From NCBI GenBank assembly GCA_965208275.1, contig OZ242331.1, forward strand, positions 2,852,001 through 2,916,000: 64,000 bases of DNA, in the 5' to 3' direction. Shown in pieces: positions 34,281 through 42,622 of the stretch. This DNA comes from Bin5 sp022827195 (lineage in GTDB: Bacteria > Chloroflexota > Anaerolineae > Caldilineales > Caldilineaceae). The stretch's first letter is position 1. Each line of letters begins with the position of its first letter. The notes beneath the pieces are model-generated. The model had not been told where the DNA came from. It ran no database searches and was given only the letters and a program-made list of their open reading frames with translations. The translations under genes and the position numbers were made by a program.

Positions 34281-35513
34281 ATGGCAGTTGAAGTTATAAT
34301 ACCCAAATGGGGTCTGACGATGGAGGAAGGGCTCATTGCGCAATGGCTCAAACAGGAGGGTGAGCACGTTGAAAAGGGTGAGCCAATTTTGGAAGTCGAA
34401 ACAGATAAGATTATCAACGAGGTCGAGGCCCCGGAATCGGGAATACTGGCTCGGATTCTTTACCCGGCAGGGAGTACAGTTCCGGTCAGCCAAGTTATCG
34501 CCATTATCACCGCCCCAGGCGAGCCTGTCCCTGAAATCGTCATCCCTGGCCAGGCAGTGTCTGAGACTGCCGCGCCGGCCGAAGCGGCTCTTGAAACCCC
34601 TATCCCACCGGCCCTGCCGGCACCGGCCCCAGAGGGCCGCGTCCGGGCTAACCCTGTGGCCAAGAAATTGGCGAAAGCGCATGGCCTGGACCTGACGACA
34701 ATTCAAGGCAGTGGCCGTAATGGAACAATCACCAAGGCAGATGTCGAGAGAGCCTTGGCTGCACCAAGCCCTTCTCCGGCACCCGCTCCGGCCAAGTCGA
34801 AGGCGGGCGAGGAACTGGTCAAACATGATCGCATCCGCCTGCTCATCGCTCGCAATACCACTCGGTCGATTCAGACCATCCCCCATGTCACCACCTGGCA
34901 CGAGGTCAACATGGCGTCGGTGCTTGCCCATCGCAAGTGGCACAAAAAGGAGTTTGCGGAAGCGGGCGTCAACCTGACATTAAGCGCCTACCTGATCAAG
35001 GCGACGGTGGCCGGGCTCAAGGCGGTGCCTGAGGCCAACAGCACCTGGACCGACGAAGGCCTGATCATCAAGCACTATTACAATATCGGTCTGGCGGTGG
35101 CCTTACCGGGAGGTGGCCTGGTCGTGCCGGTGATAAAAGATGTGGAACCCATGAGTCTGCTCGACGTGGCCCGGGCAATCAATGATCTAGCCGAGCGCGC
35201 CCGTGAGAGCAAGTTGAAGCTGGAGGAATTGCAGGAAGGCACCTTTACGGTGAGCAACTATGGCACCTCTGGTAGCCGTTTCCAGACCCCGATCATCAGC
35301 GGCGGCCAGGCCGGCATCCTGGGCACGGGCGCTGTCCAGAAGCGGCCATTCGTTGTGAGCCAGGGCCATGCCTTGGAGGAGAATAGGGGCGACACCCTGG
35401 CCATCTTGCCGATGCTGACTCTGGCCTTCAGCTACGATCATCGCATTCTGGACGGGGCCTTGGCCGACTCAGTGTGCCTGGCGATCAAGCAGGCGCTAGA
35501 GAATTGGGAATAG
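34281..35513 (+). CDS. acoC: Dihydrolipoamide acyltransferase E2 (cluster A)
   Basis: 410 residues, ATG after GGAGG. One lipoyl domain (about 1-78) with the lipoylated Lys43 in VETDKIINEVEAP; an Ala/Pro linker; a peripheral subunit-binding domain (about 118-153, VRANPVAKKLAKAHGLDL...GSGRNGTITKADV); a second linker; and the acyltransferase domain with His387 and Asp391 in SYDHRILDGA. It accepts the acyl group from E1 and passes it to CoA, forming the multimeric core. It needs an E3 to reoxidise the lipoyl group; the E3 gene of this operon is disrupted. Confidence 0.92.
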   Translation: MAVEVIIPKWGLTMEEGLIAQWLKQEGEHVEKGEPILEVETDKIINEVEAPESGILARILYPAGSTVPVSQVIAIITAPGEPVPEIVIPGQAVSETAAPAEAALETPIPPALPAPAPEGRVRANPVAKKLAKAHGLDLTTIQGSGRNGTITKADVERALAAPSPSPAPAPAKSKAGEELVKHDRIRLLIARNTTRSIQTIPHVTTWHEVNMASVLAHRKWHKKEFAEAGVNLTLSAYLIKATVAGLKAVPEANSTWTDEGLIIKHYYNIGLAVALPGGGLVVPVIKDVEPMSLLDVARAINDLAERARESKLKLEELQEGTFTVSNYGTSGSRFQTPIISGGQAGILGTGAVQKRPFVVSQGHALEENRGDTLAILPMLTLAFSYDHRILDGALADSVCLAIKQALENWE

Positions 35514-35521
35514 GTCAGGCC

Positions 35522-36538
35522 TTGATCAGCGTTGGTATCATTGCCAATCCCGCCTCAGGGAAAGATATTCGCCGTCTGGTCGCCCACGGCTCGGTCTTTG
35601 ACAATGACGAAAAGGTGAGCATCGTGCGCCGGGTCTTGCTCGGCCTGGAGGCTGTGGGTGTCGAGCGAGTTTGGATCATGCCTGACTCGTTTGGGATCGG
35701 TCACAAAGCCCTTGATCCGCTGAAGCTTCAAATTGACGCCTCCCTCCTATCAATGCCCAAAACCTTCTCTCAAGAAGACTCGCGACGCGCAGCAAAGCTG
35801 ATGGGCGCAGGGGGCGCTCGTTGCCTGGTGACGCTTGGCGGCGATGGAACCAACCGCATCGTGGCCAAAGCCAGCGGTCAGGTGCCCTTGATGCCGATCT
35901 CGACCGGCACCAACAATGTTTTCCCGAGCATGATTGAGGCCTCCATCGCCGGTTTGGCGGCCGGCCTGGTGGCATGTGGCCAGGCCGATGAGGCTGTATA
36001 TCGTGCCCCGCGCCTTGATGTCATTGGCGCGACTGCTTCCCAAGGTGACGCTGAGGCGGGCGTCAGCGATATTGCTTTGGTCGATGCCGCCGTTTACGCT
36101 GAACGGTTCATCGCCTCACGAGCTATCTGGGATGCCGCCAAAATCAAAGAGGTTGTTCTGACCCGCGTCGAACCCGGCAATGTTGGTTTGTCAGCCATTG
36201 GCAGCCACCTTTTGGGAGGCGAAACGCCCCCTGAAACGGGTCTATACCTGCGTATGGAGCCCGGTACTCATGGCAAACAAGTGTTAGCGCCCATTGCCCC
36301 CGGCTTAATCCGGTGGATTAATGTGGTTGAACATCAACTGCTAACGCCTGGCGATGAGGTGGAGATAAGCCACGCCGAAGCCTGTGTCTTGGCCCTCGAT
36401 GGCGAGCGTGAACTTGAATTGCGGCCAGGTTCCTCTCTCCGGTTGCGGCTCAATGCCAACGGCCCCAAGGTCATCCATGCTCGCCAGGCGATCGAGATTG
36501 CGGCGCGGGCTGGGGCATTTGTTCAAAGAGGAGTCTAA
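35522..36538 (+). CDS. acoX: AcoX-like protein (NAD kinase fold) of acetoin dehydrogenase operons
   Basis: 338 residues from a TTG start 6 bases after the E2 stop. The start ISVGIIANPASGKDIRRLV and the LVTLGGDGTNRIVAK motif belong to the ATP-NAD kinase/diacylglycerol kinase superfamily; the GGDGT glycine-rich loop binds the nucleotide. The full-length pattern (MPISTGTNNVFP, SHLLGGETPPETGLYL) matches AcoX proteins, which occur almost only in acetoin dehydrogenase operons and whose reaction is still not established. Its presence is the best local argument that the complex acts on acetoin or a related compound. Confidence 0.8.
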   Translation: MISVGIIANPASGKDIRRLVAHGSVFDNDEKVSIVRRVLLGLEAVGVERVWIMPDSFGIGHKALDPLKLQIDASLLSMPKTFSQEDSRRAAKLMGAGGARCLVTLGGDGTNRIVAKASGQVPLMPISTGTNNVFPSMIEASIAGLAAGLVACGQADEAVYRAPRLDVIGATASQGDAEAGVSDIALVDAAVYAERFIASRAIWDAAKIKEVVLTRVEPGNVGLSAIGSHLLGGETPPETGLYLRMEPGTHGKQVLAPIAPGLIRWINVVEHQLLTPGDEVEISHAEACVLALDGERELELRPGSSLRLRLNANGPKVIHARQAIEIAARAGAFVQRGV

Positions 36539-36683
36539 ATTGTCTAAAGAGCGCCGCAGGCCGGGGGGCTTGGGGGGTAGTTCCCACCATTTCCCTCCCA
36601 CTCTCCACTGACATGGTCGGTGACCTGGGTAGTAACAGTAAAAACATGAACTCAGAAAGGTAATCTGATCTTATGGGTAATTA

Positions 36684-37669
36684 ACCTGAATTCGGAGTAA
36701 ATGAGCACCTTATCAAGCTGGTAGAATAGAAGTTCGCCAACCAAAATTCGCCAGCATAGAAAGGTGCTCAGAGATGAGTATACTCAAACTGTTCTGTCAT
36801 GTCGATGACTTCTGTCAGTGGCTGGTTACGTGGGAGAATGCCAAGCTGCTAGGTGTGACGCGCAGGCGAGGGCCGGCCCCACGGCTAAGCTTGAGTGAAG
36901 TGATGACGATTCTGATTCACTTTCACCAGTCGCATTATCGCGATTTCAAGGCCTACTATACGCAGCACGTATGTGAGCATATGCGCAGTGAATTCCCAAC
37001 CCTGGTCAGTTATACGCGCTTTGTGGAGTTAATTCCATCCGTCCTGCCAGCAATGTGTCTCTATCTGCGTGTACGCTTTGGCCAGAGGACAGGGGTGGCA
37101 TTCATTGATTCGACCCCGTTGTCCGTCTGCCACAACCGGCGCATCGGCCGCCACCGGGTTTTTGCCGAGGTGGCCATGCGGGGCAAGAGCAGTATGGGAT
37201 GGTTTTATGGCTTCAAGCTCCATCTGATTGTCAATGACCAGGGTGAATTGCTGGCGGTTCAACTCACGCCCGGCAACATAGATGACCGCAAACCGGTCCC
37301 GCAGATGACCAAAAAGCTGTGGGGCAAGCTGGTCGGCGACCGCGGCTATCTCTCCCAAGCTCTCTTTGAGCAACTCTTCGCACGCGGACTGCAGTTGATT
37401 ACGCCCATCCGCAAAAACATGCAGAATCGACTCGTCGTTCTCGAAGACAAGCTGCTCACGCGTAAACGCTTCGTCATTGAGACCATCGTTGACCAGCTCA
37501 AGAATATCTCACAGATTGAACATACCCGTCATCGCAGCACGACCAACTTTATCGTCAATCTCATCGCCGGGCTGATCGCCTACACTTGGCAACCCAAGAA
37601 GCCATCTCTCCATCTCTCTGACAAAGATATGGCCTTCTTGCCGGCCCTAATCTAACTCCGAACTCGGGT
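36684..37669 (+). mobile_element. Complete IS982-family insertion sequence with target-site duplication
   Basis: 986 bp. The ends read ACC(T)GAATTCGGAGT and ACTCCGAACTCGGGT as imperfect terminal inverted repeats. TAATTA flanks both sides (36678-36683 and 37670-37675), a 6-bp direct duplication. It contains one intact transposase. It lies in codon 4 of the lpd gene. Broken relatives are at 2243-2400 and 43645-44039. Confidence 0.9.
36774..37655 (+). CDS. IS982-family transposase
   Basis: 293 residues, about the normal length. The DDE domain begins near VAFIDSTPLSVCHNRR (first Asp), continues GWFYGFKLHLIVNDQGEL with the second acidic region, GDRGYLSQALFEQLF (second Asp) and ends with KRFVIETIVDQLKN (Glu). 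The N-terminal part is a helical domain. The frame is intact, so it could be active and might also mobilise derivatives in trans. It abuts the right terminal repeat of the element. Confidence 0.92.
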   Translation: MSILKLFCHVDDFCQWLVTWENAKLLGVTRRRGPAPRLSLSEVMTILIHFHQSHYRDFKAYYTQHVCEHMRSEFPTLVSYTRFVELIPSVLPAMCLYLRVRFGQRTGVAFIDSTPLSVCHNRRIGRHRVFAEVAMRGKSSMGWFYGFKLHLIVNDQGELLAVQLTPGNIDDRKPVPQMTKKLWGKLVGDRGYLSQALFEQLFARGLQLITPIRKNMQNRLVVLEDKLLTRKRFVIETIVDQLKNISQIEHTRHRSTTNFIVNLIAGLIAYTWQPKKPSLHLSDKDMAFLPALI

Positions 37670-37853
37670 TAATTATGACATAATAGTGATTGGTGGTGGC
37701 CCAGGTGGCTATGTTGCCGCGATTAAAGCCAGCCAACTTGGACAGAAAACGGCGGTTGTTGAAAAAGAGCATTTGGGCGGCATTTGTCTCAATTGGGGCT
37801 GTATATGGTGAGCCCCAATCGTTAGACCACGAAATGGGAAAAACAAGGTGCAT

Positions 37854-38729
37854 TTAGACGAATGCGACCGGCTCTGAACAGAGCACGAAGTGCTCTTCCG
37901 CCGGCGTACGATAGTTGAGACTTTGATGTGGTCTCTCATGGTTGTAGAAGTCGAAATAGGCGCTCAGTCCAGCATCCAGCTGACGGACCGTGTCATACTG
38001 GTTGAGATAGATGTTTTCGTACTTTACGCTGCGCCATAGGCGTTCGCAGAAGACGTTGTCGAGGGCGCGGCCGCGGCCGTCCATGCTGACCCGAATATCG
38101 GCGGCGAGCAAGCAAGCGGTGAAGGCATCGGCCGTGAACTGTGCGCCCTGGTCGGTGTTGAAGATCTTAGGTCGACCCTTGACGAGCGCCTGACGCAGGG
38201 CATCGAGACAGAAGCCACCGTCGAGGGTGTTGGAAAACTGCCAGGCGAGCACATAACGGCTGTGCCAGTCGATGACAGCGACCAGGTACATGAAGCCACG
38301 CAGCAGCGGCACATAGGTGATGTCAGCACTCCAGACCTGGTTGACATGCGTAATCGGCAGATTGCGTAACAGGTAGGGATAGCGCTTGTGTCCTTTGCCC
38401 GGAGAGCTGCGGCTTCTCCTGGGGTAGATGGCCTGGATGCCCATCAGACGCATCAACCGTCTGACCCGCTTGCCATTGACGGCATAGCCCAGGCGACGCC
38501 GAGACGCGGTCATCTTGGGCCAACCGTAGAAAGGCGTGCGCAAGTACTGCTCGTCAATCAGCCGCATCAGGTCCAGGTTCAATGCCGACTCGGTAGCCGC
38601 TTGATAGTAGAAGGAGGCCCGATTAAGCCCGAGAAGTTCGCACTGCCGCCGTACACTCAGGGTCGCCGGCTGGCTATCGACCATACGCCGTCTCTCACGG
38701 ACCAAAGCAGGCAACTTTTTTTCAGCCAC
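37854..38729 (-). CDS. IS3-family transposase OrfB
   Basis: 291 residues. An N-terminal HTH_21 region (SVRRQCELLGLNRASFYY, about 25-42) is followed by the rve integrase core with Asp in WSADITYVPL, Asp in FNTDQGAQFT and Glu in NVFCERLWRSVKYE, and the tail FYNHERPHQSLNYRTPAE. It lies in the -1 frame relative to orfA and overlaps it by 73 bases. It is normally made as an OrfAB fusion by frameshifting at AAAAAAAG (38722-38715 on the minus strand). All catalytic residues are present, so the element appears functional. Confidence 0.92.
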   Translation of the reverse strand: MAEKKLPALVRERRRMVDSQPATLSVRRQCELLGLNRASFYYQAATESALNLDLMRLIDEQYLRTPFYGWPKMTASRRRLGYAVNGKRVRRLMRLMGIQAIYPRRSRSSPGKGHKRYPYLLRNLPITHVNQVWSADITYVPLLRGFMYLVAVIDWHSRYVLAWQFSNTLDGGFCLDALRQALVKGRPKIFNTDQGAQFTADAFTACLLAADIRVSMDGRGRALDNVFCERLWRSVKYENIYLNQYDTVRQLDAGLSAYFDFYNHERPHQSLNYRTPAEEHFVLCSEPVAFV

Positions 38730-39010
38730 TCAAGTTCCATCTTGAGCCGCCCGATCCGCAAGGGGCGGGCTGCCGCCATCTGTCCATAAAGCTCTGCTTC
38801 CTGCGCCTCCTGCTGCCGTTGCTTGCGCTCACCATTGCTGGCGAAGACGCTGGGCCCGTCTTCCAGCAGCTGCCGTTTCCAGGCCCGTATCATGTTGGGA
38901 TGAATCTCGTGTTCACTCGATAACTGGCTAATCGTCTTGCTGCCTTCAAGCGCTTCCAGCGCAATCCGAAACTTGTAGGCCGCCGAGTGTCGCCGCCGTT
39001 TCTTGACCAT
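38657..39010 (-). CDS. IS3-family transposase OrfA
   Basis: 117 residues. Residues 1-58 hold the helix-turn-helix (AAYKFRIALEALEGSKTIS, PNMIRAWKRQLLEDG). The rest is a charged helix (about 60-100, RKQRQQEAQEAELYGQMA then LKMELEWLKK) that serves as the multimerisation zipper in this family. Near its end an A7G run allows the ribosome to slip back one base into orfB. Alone it usually represses transposition. A shortened copy forms the fused gene at 31094-31891. Confidence 0.9.
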   Translation of the reverse strand: MVKKRRRHSAAYKFRIALEALEGSKTISQLSSEHEIHPNMIRAWKRQLLEDGPSVFASNGERKQRQQEAQEAELYGQMAAARPLRIGRLKMELEWLKKSCLLWSVRDGVWSIASRRP

Positions 39011-39199
39011 CGTACTGCCCCTCCACAGGCACGGTGAATTGCTCCATCATCCACCTTAGCTTGTGGTCCAATTTTCGGGGCCAAGCTCATTTCAGTGGGT
39101 ATGGCAGTTCTCCCGGCGGTGTGAGGCATCTGGCATTCAAGTGTGGTCACTGAGTCGAGAAGGTAAGTTGGTTGAAATGAGGCAGAGGATGTGTGTAAG

Positions 39200-39676
39200 G
39201 TGAAAAGAGTTTTGGGAATTGCGGGCTGGATTTTGTTGGGCACTGTGGTAGGGGGCGTTGTGGGCTATGTGATGGGGTCAGGTGAGGAGGAACTGAATGT
39301 GACGCCGGTGGTGGTGACGGTTTTGGTTACGCCGGAGGTTGTGGCGGCGGCGACTTCTGTTGATCGCAATGGTTCTGGTGAGTTGGTGCCGAAAGTCGTA
39401 ATAAAGAATTACGGCATAGCGATCATGTCGGGTCCCGGGGCAGTTTATAGCGTTATGGGCCACGCGTCTGAAGGGGACGAGTATAGGATTGTGGGGCGGA
39501 ATCAGGCCGGTGACTGGTGGAAGATTATTTTTGTGGACAACAGGGATAAGGAGGCGCAAGGATGGTTGTATGCGGCATTCGAAAGGGCTGTGAATACCGA
39601 TCTGGTTGAGGTGGTTGAGGTGCCGCCGACGCCGACGATTGAGGTGTTGACCACAATCACGCCAGGTGTTGATTGA
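39200..39676 (+). CDS. Membrane-anchored SH3b-domain protein
   Basis: 158 residues from the GTG at 39200 (GTG at 39191 is an alternative). One N-terminal membrane helix (about 5-25, with glycine zipper GTVVGGVVGYVMG) anchors it, then a Val/Thr-rich linker and a bacterial SH3 domain (about 68-130: SGPGAVYSVMGHASEGDEY, GDWWKI, GWLYAAF). Such domains bind peptidoglycan or peptides outside the cell. A short Pro/Thr tail follows. It lies between two IS3 sequences. The SH3 domain resembles that of the lipoprotein at 44071-45684. Confidence 0.75.
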   Translation: MKRVLGIAGWILLGTVVGGVVGYVMGSGEEELNVTPVVVTVLVTPEVVAAATSVDRNGSGELVPKVVIKNYGIAIMSGPGAVYSVMGHASEGDEYRIVGRNQAGDWWKIIFVDNRDKEAQGWLYAAFERAVNTDLVEVVEVPPTPTIEVLTTITPGVD

Positions 39677-39746
39677 GTCCCCGCCATGCCCTCGCCACCC
39701 TACGGGAACTTGAAGACTGCGTGGCCCTAAGGCATACAACTCCCAA

Positions 39747-40018
39747 AAATAAGGTACATCCAGACGGATGCGGTCGGTTCTGATCGGCAGCAGGCGGTCT
39801 GCCGCCCTCAAGGCACGAAGCGCTGATCAGACGGCGCGCGACCTGTGAGACTGTGCCCGATCGTCTTGCTTCCTTCGAGCACTTCCATCGCAATGCGAAG
39901 CTTGTAGGTCGCCGCGTGTCGGCACCGTTTCTTGATAATCGTTCTGCCCCTACACTGGCTCGCTGAATTGCTCCACTATTCATCTAAGTTCGTGGTCCAG
40001 GTTTTGAGGCCAAGCTCA
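39747..40018 (-). mobile_element. Degenerate IS3-family fragment with both ends
   Basis: The left part matches the right end of the IS3 element (GGTACATCCAGACGGATGCG similar to GGTGCATTTAGACGAATGCG) and the right part matches its left end and the first orfA codons, all with many substitutions. Almost all of orfB is missing. This is an older relic of the same family. Confidence 0.7.
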
Positions 40019-40119
40019 GTTTGCAGCGCGCAGACAGTGTAAACTGCGACTGCGCTGCCGTTCTACCATTCGCGTGCGAAGTTCATGGTGTCTAGCGTAG
40101 ATACCACTAGAGCATTCCC

Positions 40120-41937
40120 CTATTCCTCGTAGTAGCCGCTTGCCTGCAACTTGAACATCCGGCTGTACAGTCCGCCCGTTTGCATGAGCTCTTCATGCGC
40201 CCCGATCTCGGCTATCTCTCCTTCATCCAGAACGACTATCCTGTCCGCCGTTCGCGCAAGGGCCAGCCGATGGCTGATGAAGATAGCCGTCTTGCCGCGC
40301 GCCATTTCGCGGAACAGTTTGTAGAATTCGTACTCGATGTCCGGATCAAAGGCAGCCGTCGGCTCATCCAGGATCAGTAGGCTGGCCTGGGGGCGTCTGA
40401 AGAGGGCCCGCGCGAGGGCGATGCGCTGCCATTGGCCTCTTGAAAGCTCAGTCCCACTTTCCAGTTGTTTGGTCAGAGGCGTTTCGAGATTGTCGGGTAG
40501 GGATTCCAGCAGTGATGTCAGTCCTGAACTCTGCGCCGCGCTTGCGATGGCCGCGTCGTCATTCAGCCCTTCCAGGCGGCCAAAGCCGATGTTTTCCCGG
40601 GCCGTCGTTGGAAACTGGGCGAAATCCTGCATTACGACCGCGATATTCCGGCGCAAGGTCTCCAGATCAATCGAACGAATGTCGGCTCCACTCCAGACAA
40701 TCGATCCCTCCTGGGGGTCATAGAGACGGCAGAGCAGCTTCACAAGCGTGGACTTCCCCGCGCCGTTCTTCCCTACAATCGCCACCGTCTCGCCCGGACG
40801 AATCGCCAGGCTGATCTCTTTGAGCACAGGCCGTCCGCTCTCCGGATAGGCGAAGGACAGTTTTCTTATTTCGATGTCCAACTCCTGTCCGACATTCGTT
40901 TCGGGGACCGCTCTTTCCTGCAGCGAAGCGCGCAGCCCCAGCAACCGAAGAATTGGCGTCGTGCCCAGAGCGACATCGTGGGTAACGGCAATGTTGGCGA
41001 TAAATATGTAGAGAGATCTTCGGACCTGGAAGACGATTCCCGCGTAGAGGGCCAGGTCCCCGAGTGTGTAGATGCCGTTGCTCGCGGCCCAGACGATATA
41101 GATGAACGGCGCCCCCACGCCCATTCCTCCGAACAGAGACCACAGCAGGATTACCCGTGTGCCCTTCTTGCGAATCTGAAAGGTTTCATCAAAGACGTCC
41201 CGGAACAAACTGCGCCAGCGGTCGAGGAAGAAGGACTGCAACTGAAACAGCCGGAGCTCCTTGGCGTATTCCGCCTGCGTCAGCACGTCTTCGTAGATCT
41301 TCATCTTCCTGACATTGCCTGTCTGCGCCCTCTCGACGCTCCAACCCTCCTCTTCAATACGGATCTGTACAACGATGGAAGGGACAGCAAAGAGAAGAAT
41401 GACCAGCGGAACCCACCAGGCAATGGCGAAGGACAGGAGGAATATGGGAATGAAACCAAATGTCCCCCTGATGAGGTTGCCAACGATGTTGGAGAGATGA
41501 CTCAGTCTGGAAATCCCGCTTATTGCCAGCTGCACCGTATTGAGCAGTTCCGGGCTTTCAAACAGGGCAATGTCTTTGAATTCGGCGATCTTCTCAAAGA
41601 GTCTCAACTTGGTCTTGCCAATCACACTTACGCGAAAAGTGTCGACCTCAAAGCCGATGATTGTTTCGACCGAATCAAGCAGAAGATTGACGAGGACAAA
41701 GCCGGCAATACTGATCCAGATAAGCGGCCGCTCGGCTAGCCAGGCGAGAAAACCGCTTCCCGGCAGTCTCGAGCCCGCGGCGATCTCGTCAATAATCACC
41801 TTTTGCAGATAGAGTACGACCGCTGGGCCTGTACCGGACAGCAAGTTCAGTAAAACGACTCGAGCCAGATTCTGCGGAGCGGCTCTCGCGGCAAGAAGAA
41901 TACATTGATAAGCCTCTCTCAGTGCATAGCCGGACAC
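40120..41937 (-). CDS. ABC exporter, fused membrane and ATPase domains
   Basis: 605 residues from the GTG at 41937, which follows an AGGGGGG ribosome site; longer upstream frames lack support. Residues about 20-320 hold six membrane helices of the ABCB/MsbA exporter type. The ATPase has Walker A GKNGAGKST (about 390), Q-loop VMQDFAQFP, signature ELSRGQWQR (LSGGQ variant), Walker B LLILDEP and the switch His in ISHRLA. It works as a homodimer or with a partner half-transporter to export lipids, peptides or drugs. No partner gene is adjacent. High GC content matches the flanking 40-50 kb region. Confidence 0.9.
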   Translation of the reverse strand: MSGYALREAYQCILLAARAAPQNLARVVLLNLLSGTGPAVVLYLQKVIIDEIAAGSRLPGSGFLAWLAERPLIWISIAGFVLVNLLLDSVETIIGFEVDTFRVSVIGKTKLRLFEKIAEFKDIALFESPELLNTVQLAISGISRLSHLSNIVGNLIRGTFGFIPIFLLSFAIAWWVPLVILLFAVPSIVVQIRIEEEGWSVERAQTGNVRKMKIYEDVLTQAEYAKELRLFQLQSFFLDRWRSLFRDVFDETFQIRKKGTRVILLWSLFGGMGVGAPFIYIVWAASNGIYTLGDLALYAGIVFQVRRSLYIFIANIAVTHDVALGTTPILRLLGLRASLQERAVPETNVGQELDIEIRKLSFAYPESGRPVLKEISLAIRPGETVAIVGKNGAGKSTLVKLLCRLYDPQEGSIVWSGADIRSIDLETLRRNIAVVMQDFAQFPTTARENIGFGRLEGLNDDAAIASAAQSSGLTSLLESLPDNLETPLTKQLESGTELSRGQWQRIALARALFRRPQASLLILDEPTAAFDPDIEYEFYKLFREMARGKTAIFISHRLALARTADRIVVLDEGEIAEIGAHEELMQTGGLYSRMFKLQASGYYEE

Positions 41938-42148
41938 CCTGATCCCCCCTGAAGAGTTGTTTCGTCGCCGCCAATCAACTTCCTGGTTTGCAGGGACACC
42001 GGCGGACCGGTGGCCGAGGCGCGGCTCACTTCGGCTCCCCGTCCGCGCGCAGACCGCGACGCCGGGATTCGGCCGCGACCGCGGCGCGCACCACATCGGC
42101 CGCGGAAAGATCCGGCCACTCGCCGGGATACCTGGCCTGGACCGCGCA

Positions 42149-42418
42149 CTAGGTCAGTTCGGCCAGTTCCGCGTGCTCAGCCCGGATGGTCAAGCTGTCC
42201 GGCAGCAGGTTGCGCAGCGCGTTCAGGTCGTGGGTGAAGGGAAAATCGATCCCCTCGAGCACCAGGGCCGCCTTCAACGCCCTTTCCGCGGCCTGCTGCG
42301 CGTGCCAGCAGACGTGACGCGGGGCCGATGACCGGTCCGCCTGCATACATTGCGCTTCATCGAGGTCCTCGGTCGCGAAGCGTAGCCAGCATTGGGCCTC
42401 CTGCGCCAGGAGTTCAGG
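42149..42418 (-). CDS. HEPN-domain protein (toxin side of a HEPN-MNT pair)
   Basis: About 89 residues; the start codon is unresolved because no ATG or GTG is in frame near the MNT stop (a CTG at 42409 is possible). The sequence LAQEAQCWLRFATEDLDEAQ, PRHVCWHAQQAAERALKAAL and FTHDLNALRNLL is the standard HEPN pattern. HEPN proteins of this type are RNases or RNA-binding toxins controlled by the neighbouring nucleotidyltransferase, which adds nucleotides to them. The upstream partner overlaps its 5' end but carries an internal deletion, so control may be lost or the HEPN may not be translated. Confidence 0.65.
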   Translation of the reverse strand, partial: PELLAQEAQCWLRFATEDLDEAQCMQADRSSAPRHVCWHAQQAAERALKAALVLEGIDFPFTHDLNALRNLLPDSLTIRAEHAELAELT

Positions 42419-42593
42419 GCCGCTCGTAGACGACCTTCCCCCCGCACAGCGCCGCACGCAGAACGCTGCCAACGATGTCGCTCCAGCGGTTATCCGTGCC
42501 GCGGGCGCGCGAGCCGAAGAGCAGGATGCTCGCCGGCTGGAAACCTGCCACAATACGCTCTACCAAGGTATCGACGACGGCCTGGTCGGTCAC
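42414..42593 (-). pseudogene. MNT nucleotidyltransferase antitoxin with internal deletion
   Basis: From GTG at 42593 the protein reads TDQAVVDTLVERIVAGFQ, then ILLFGSRARGTDNRWSDI, the GSxARG...SDxD active-site start of minimal nucleotidyltransferases. It then jumps directly to VGSVLRAALCGGKVVYERP, the usual C-terminus of this family. About 50 residues, including the second catalytic Asp of the SDID motif, are missing; the frame is kept. The 59-residue product cannot be a working transferase. It overlaps the end of the solute-binding protein gene region upstream by none but adjoins it by about 30 bases. Confidence 0.75.
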
Positions 42594-42622
42594 TGTGAGC
42601 CTGCGGCCGTCCTGGTCCCTGG

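Larger units (their letters stand above)
36673..37808 (+). pseudogene. lpd: Dihydrolipoamide dehydrogenase (E3), interrupted by IS982 and truncated at an IS3 element
   Basis: The start ATG GGT AAT is at 36673-36681, then the IS982 element intervenes; codons resume at 37676. Removing the IS and one target copy restores M-G-N-Y-D-I-I-V-I-G-G-G, followed by GPGGYVAAIKASQLGQK, HLGGICLNWGCI: the FAD-binding start and redox Cys pair (CLNWGC) of Lpd. At 37808 a second, IS3-family, element begins and no further E3 sequence is found beyond it, so about 90 percent of the gene is lost. A ribosome site AGAAAGG precedes the ATG. Gene order matches acoL as last gene of the aco operon. Confidence 0.88.
37809..39089 (-). 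mobile_element. Intact IS3-family insertion sequence (copy 2)
   Basis: About 1280 bp. Read on the minus strand it starts TGAGCTTGGCCCC-x-GGACCAC and ends GTGGTCTAACGATTGGGGCTCA, imperfect terminal inverted repeats. It holds orfA and orfB in overlapping frames with an A7G slippery site. Its insertion truncates lpd; the flanks show no obvious 3-bp duplication, and the E3 remainder is missing, implying a deletion or recombination after insertion. Parental type for six fragments elsewhere in the window. Confidence 0.88.

Noticed and set aside
37809..39089. A 3-bp target-site duplication around the intact IS3 element
   Set aside because: The flanking triplets differ on the two sides, and the downstream E3 sequence is missing, so later rearrangement probably removed it.
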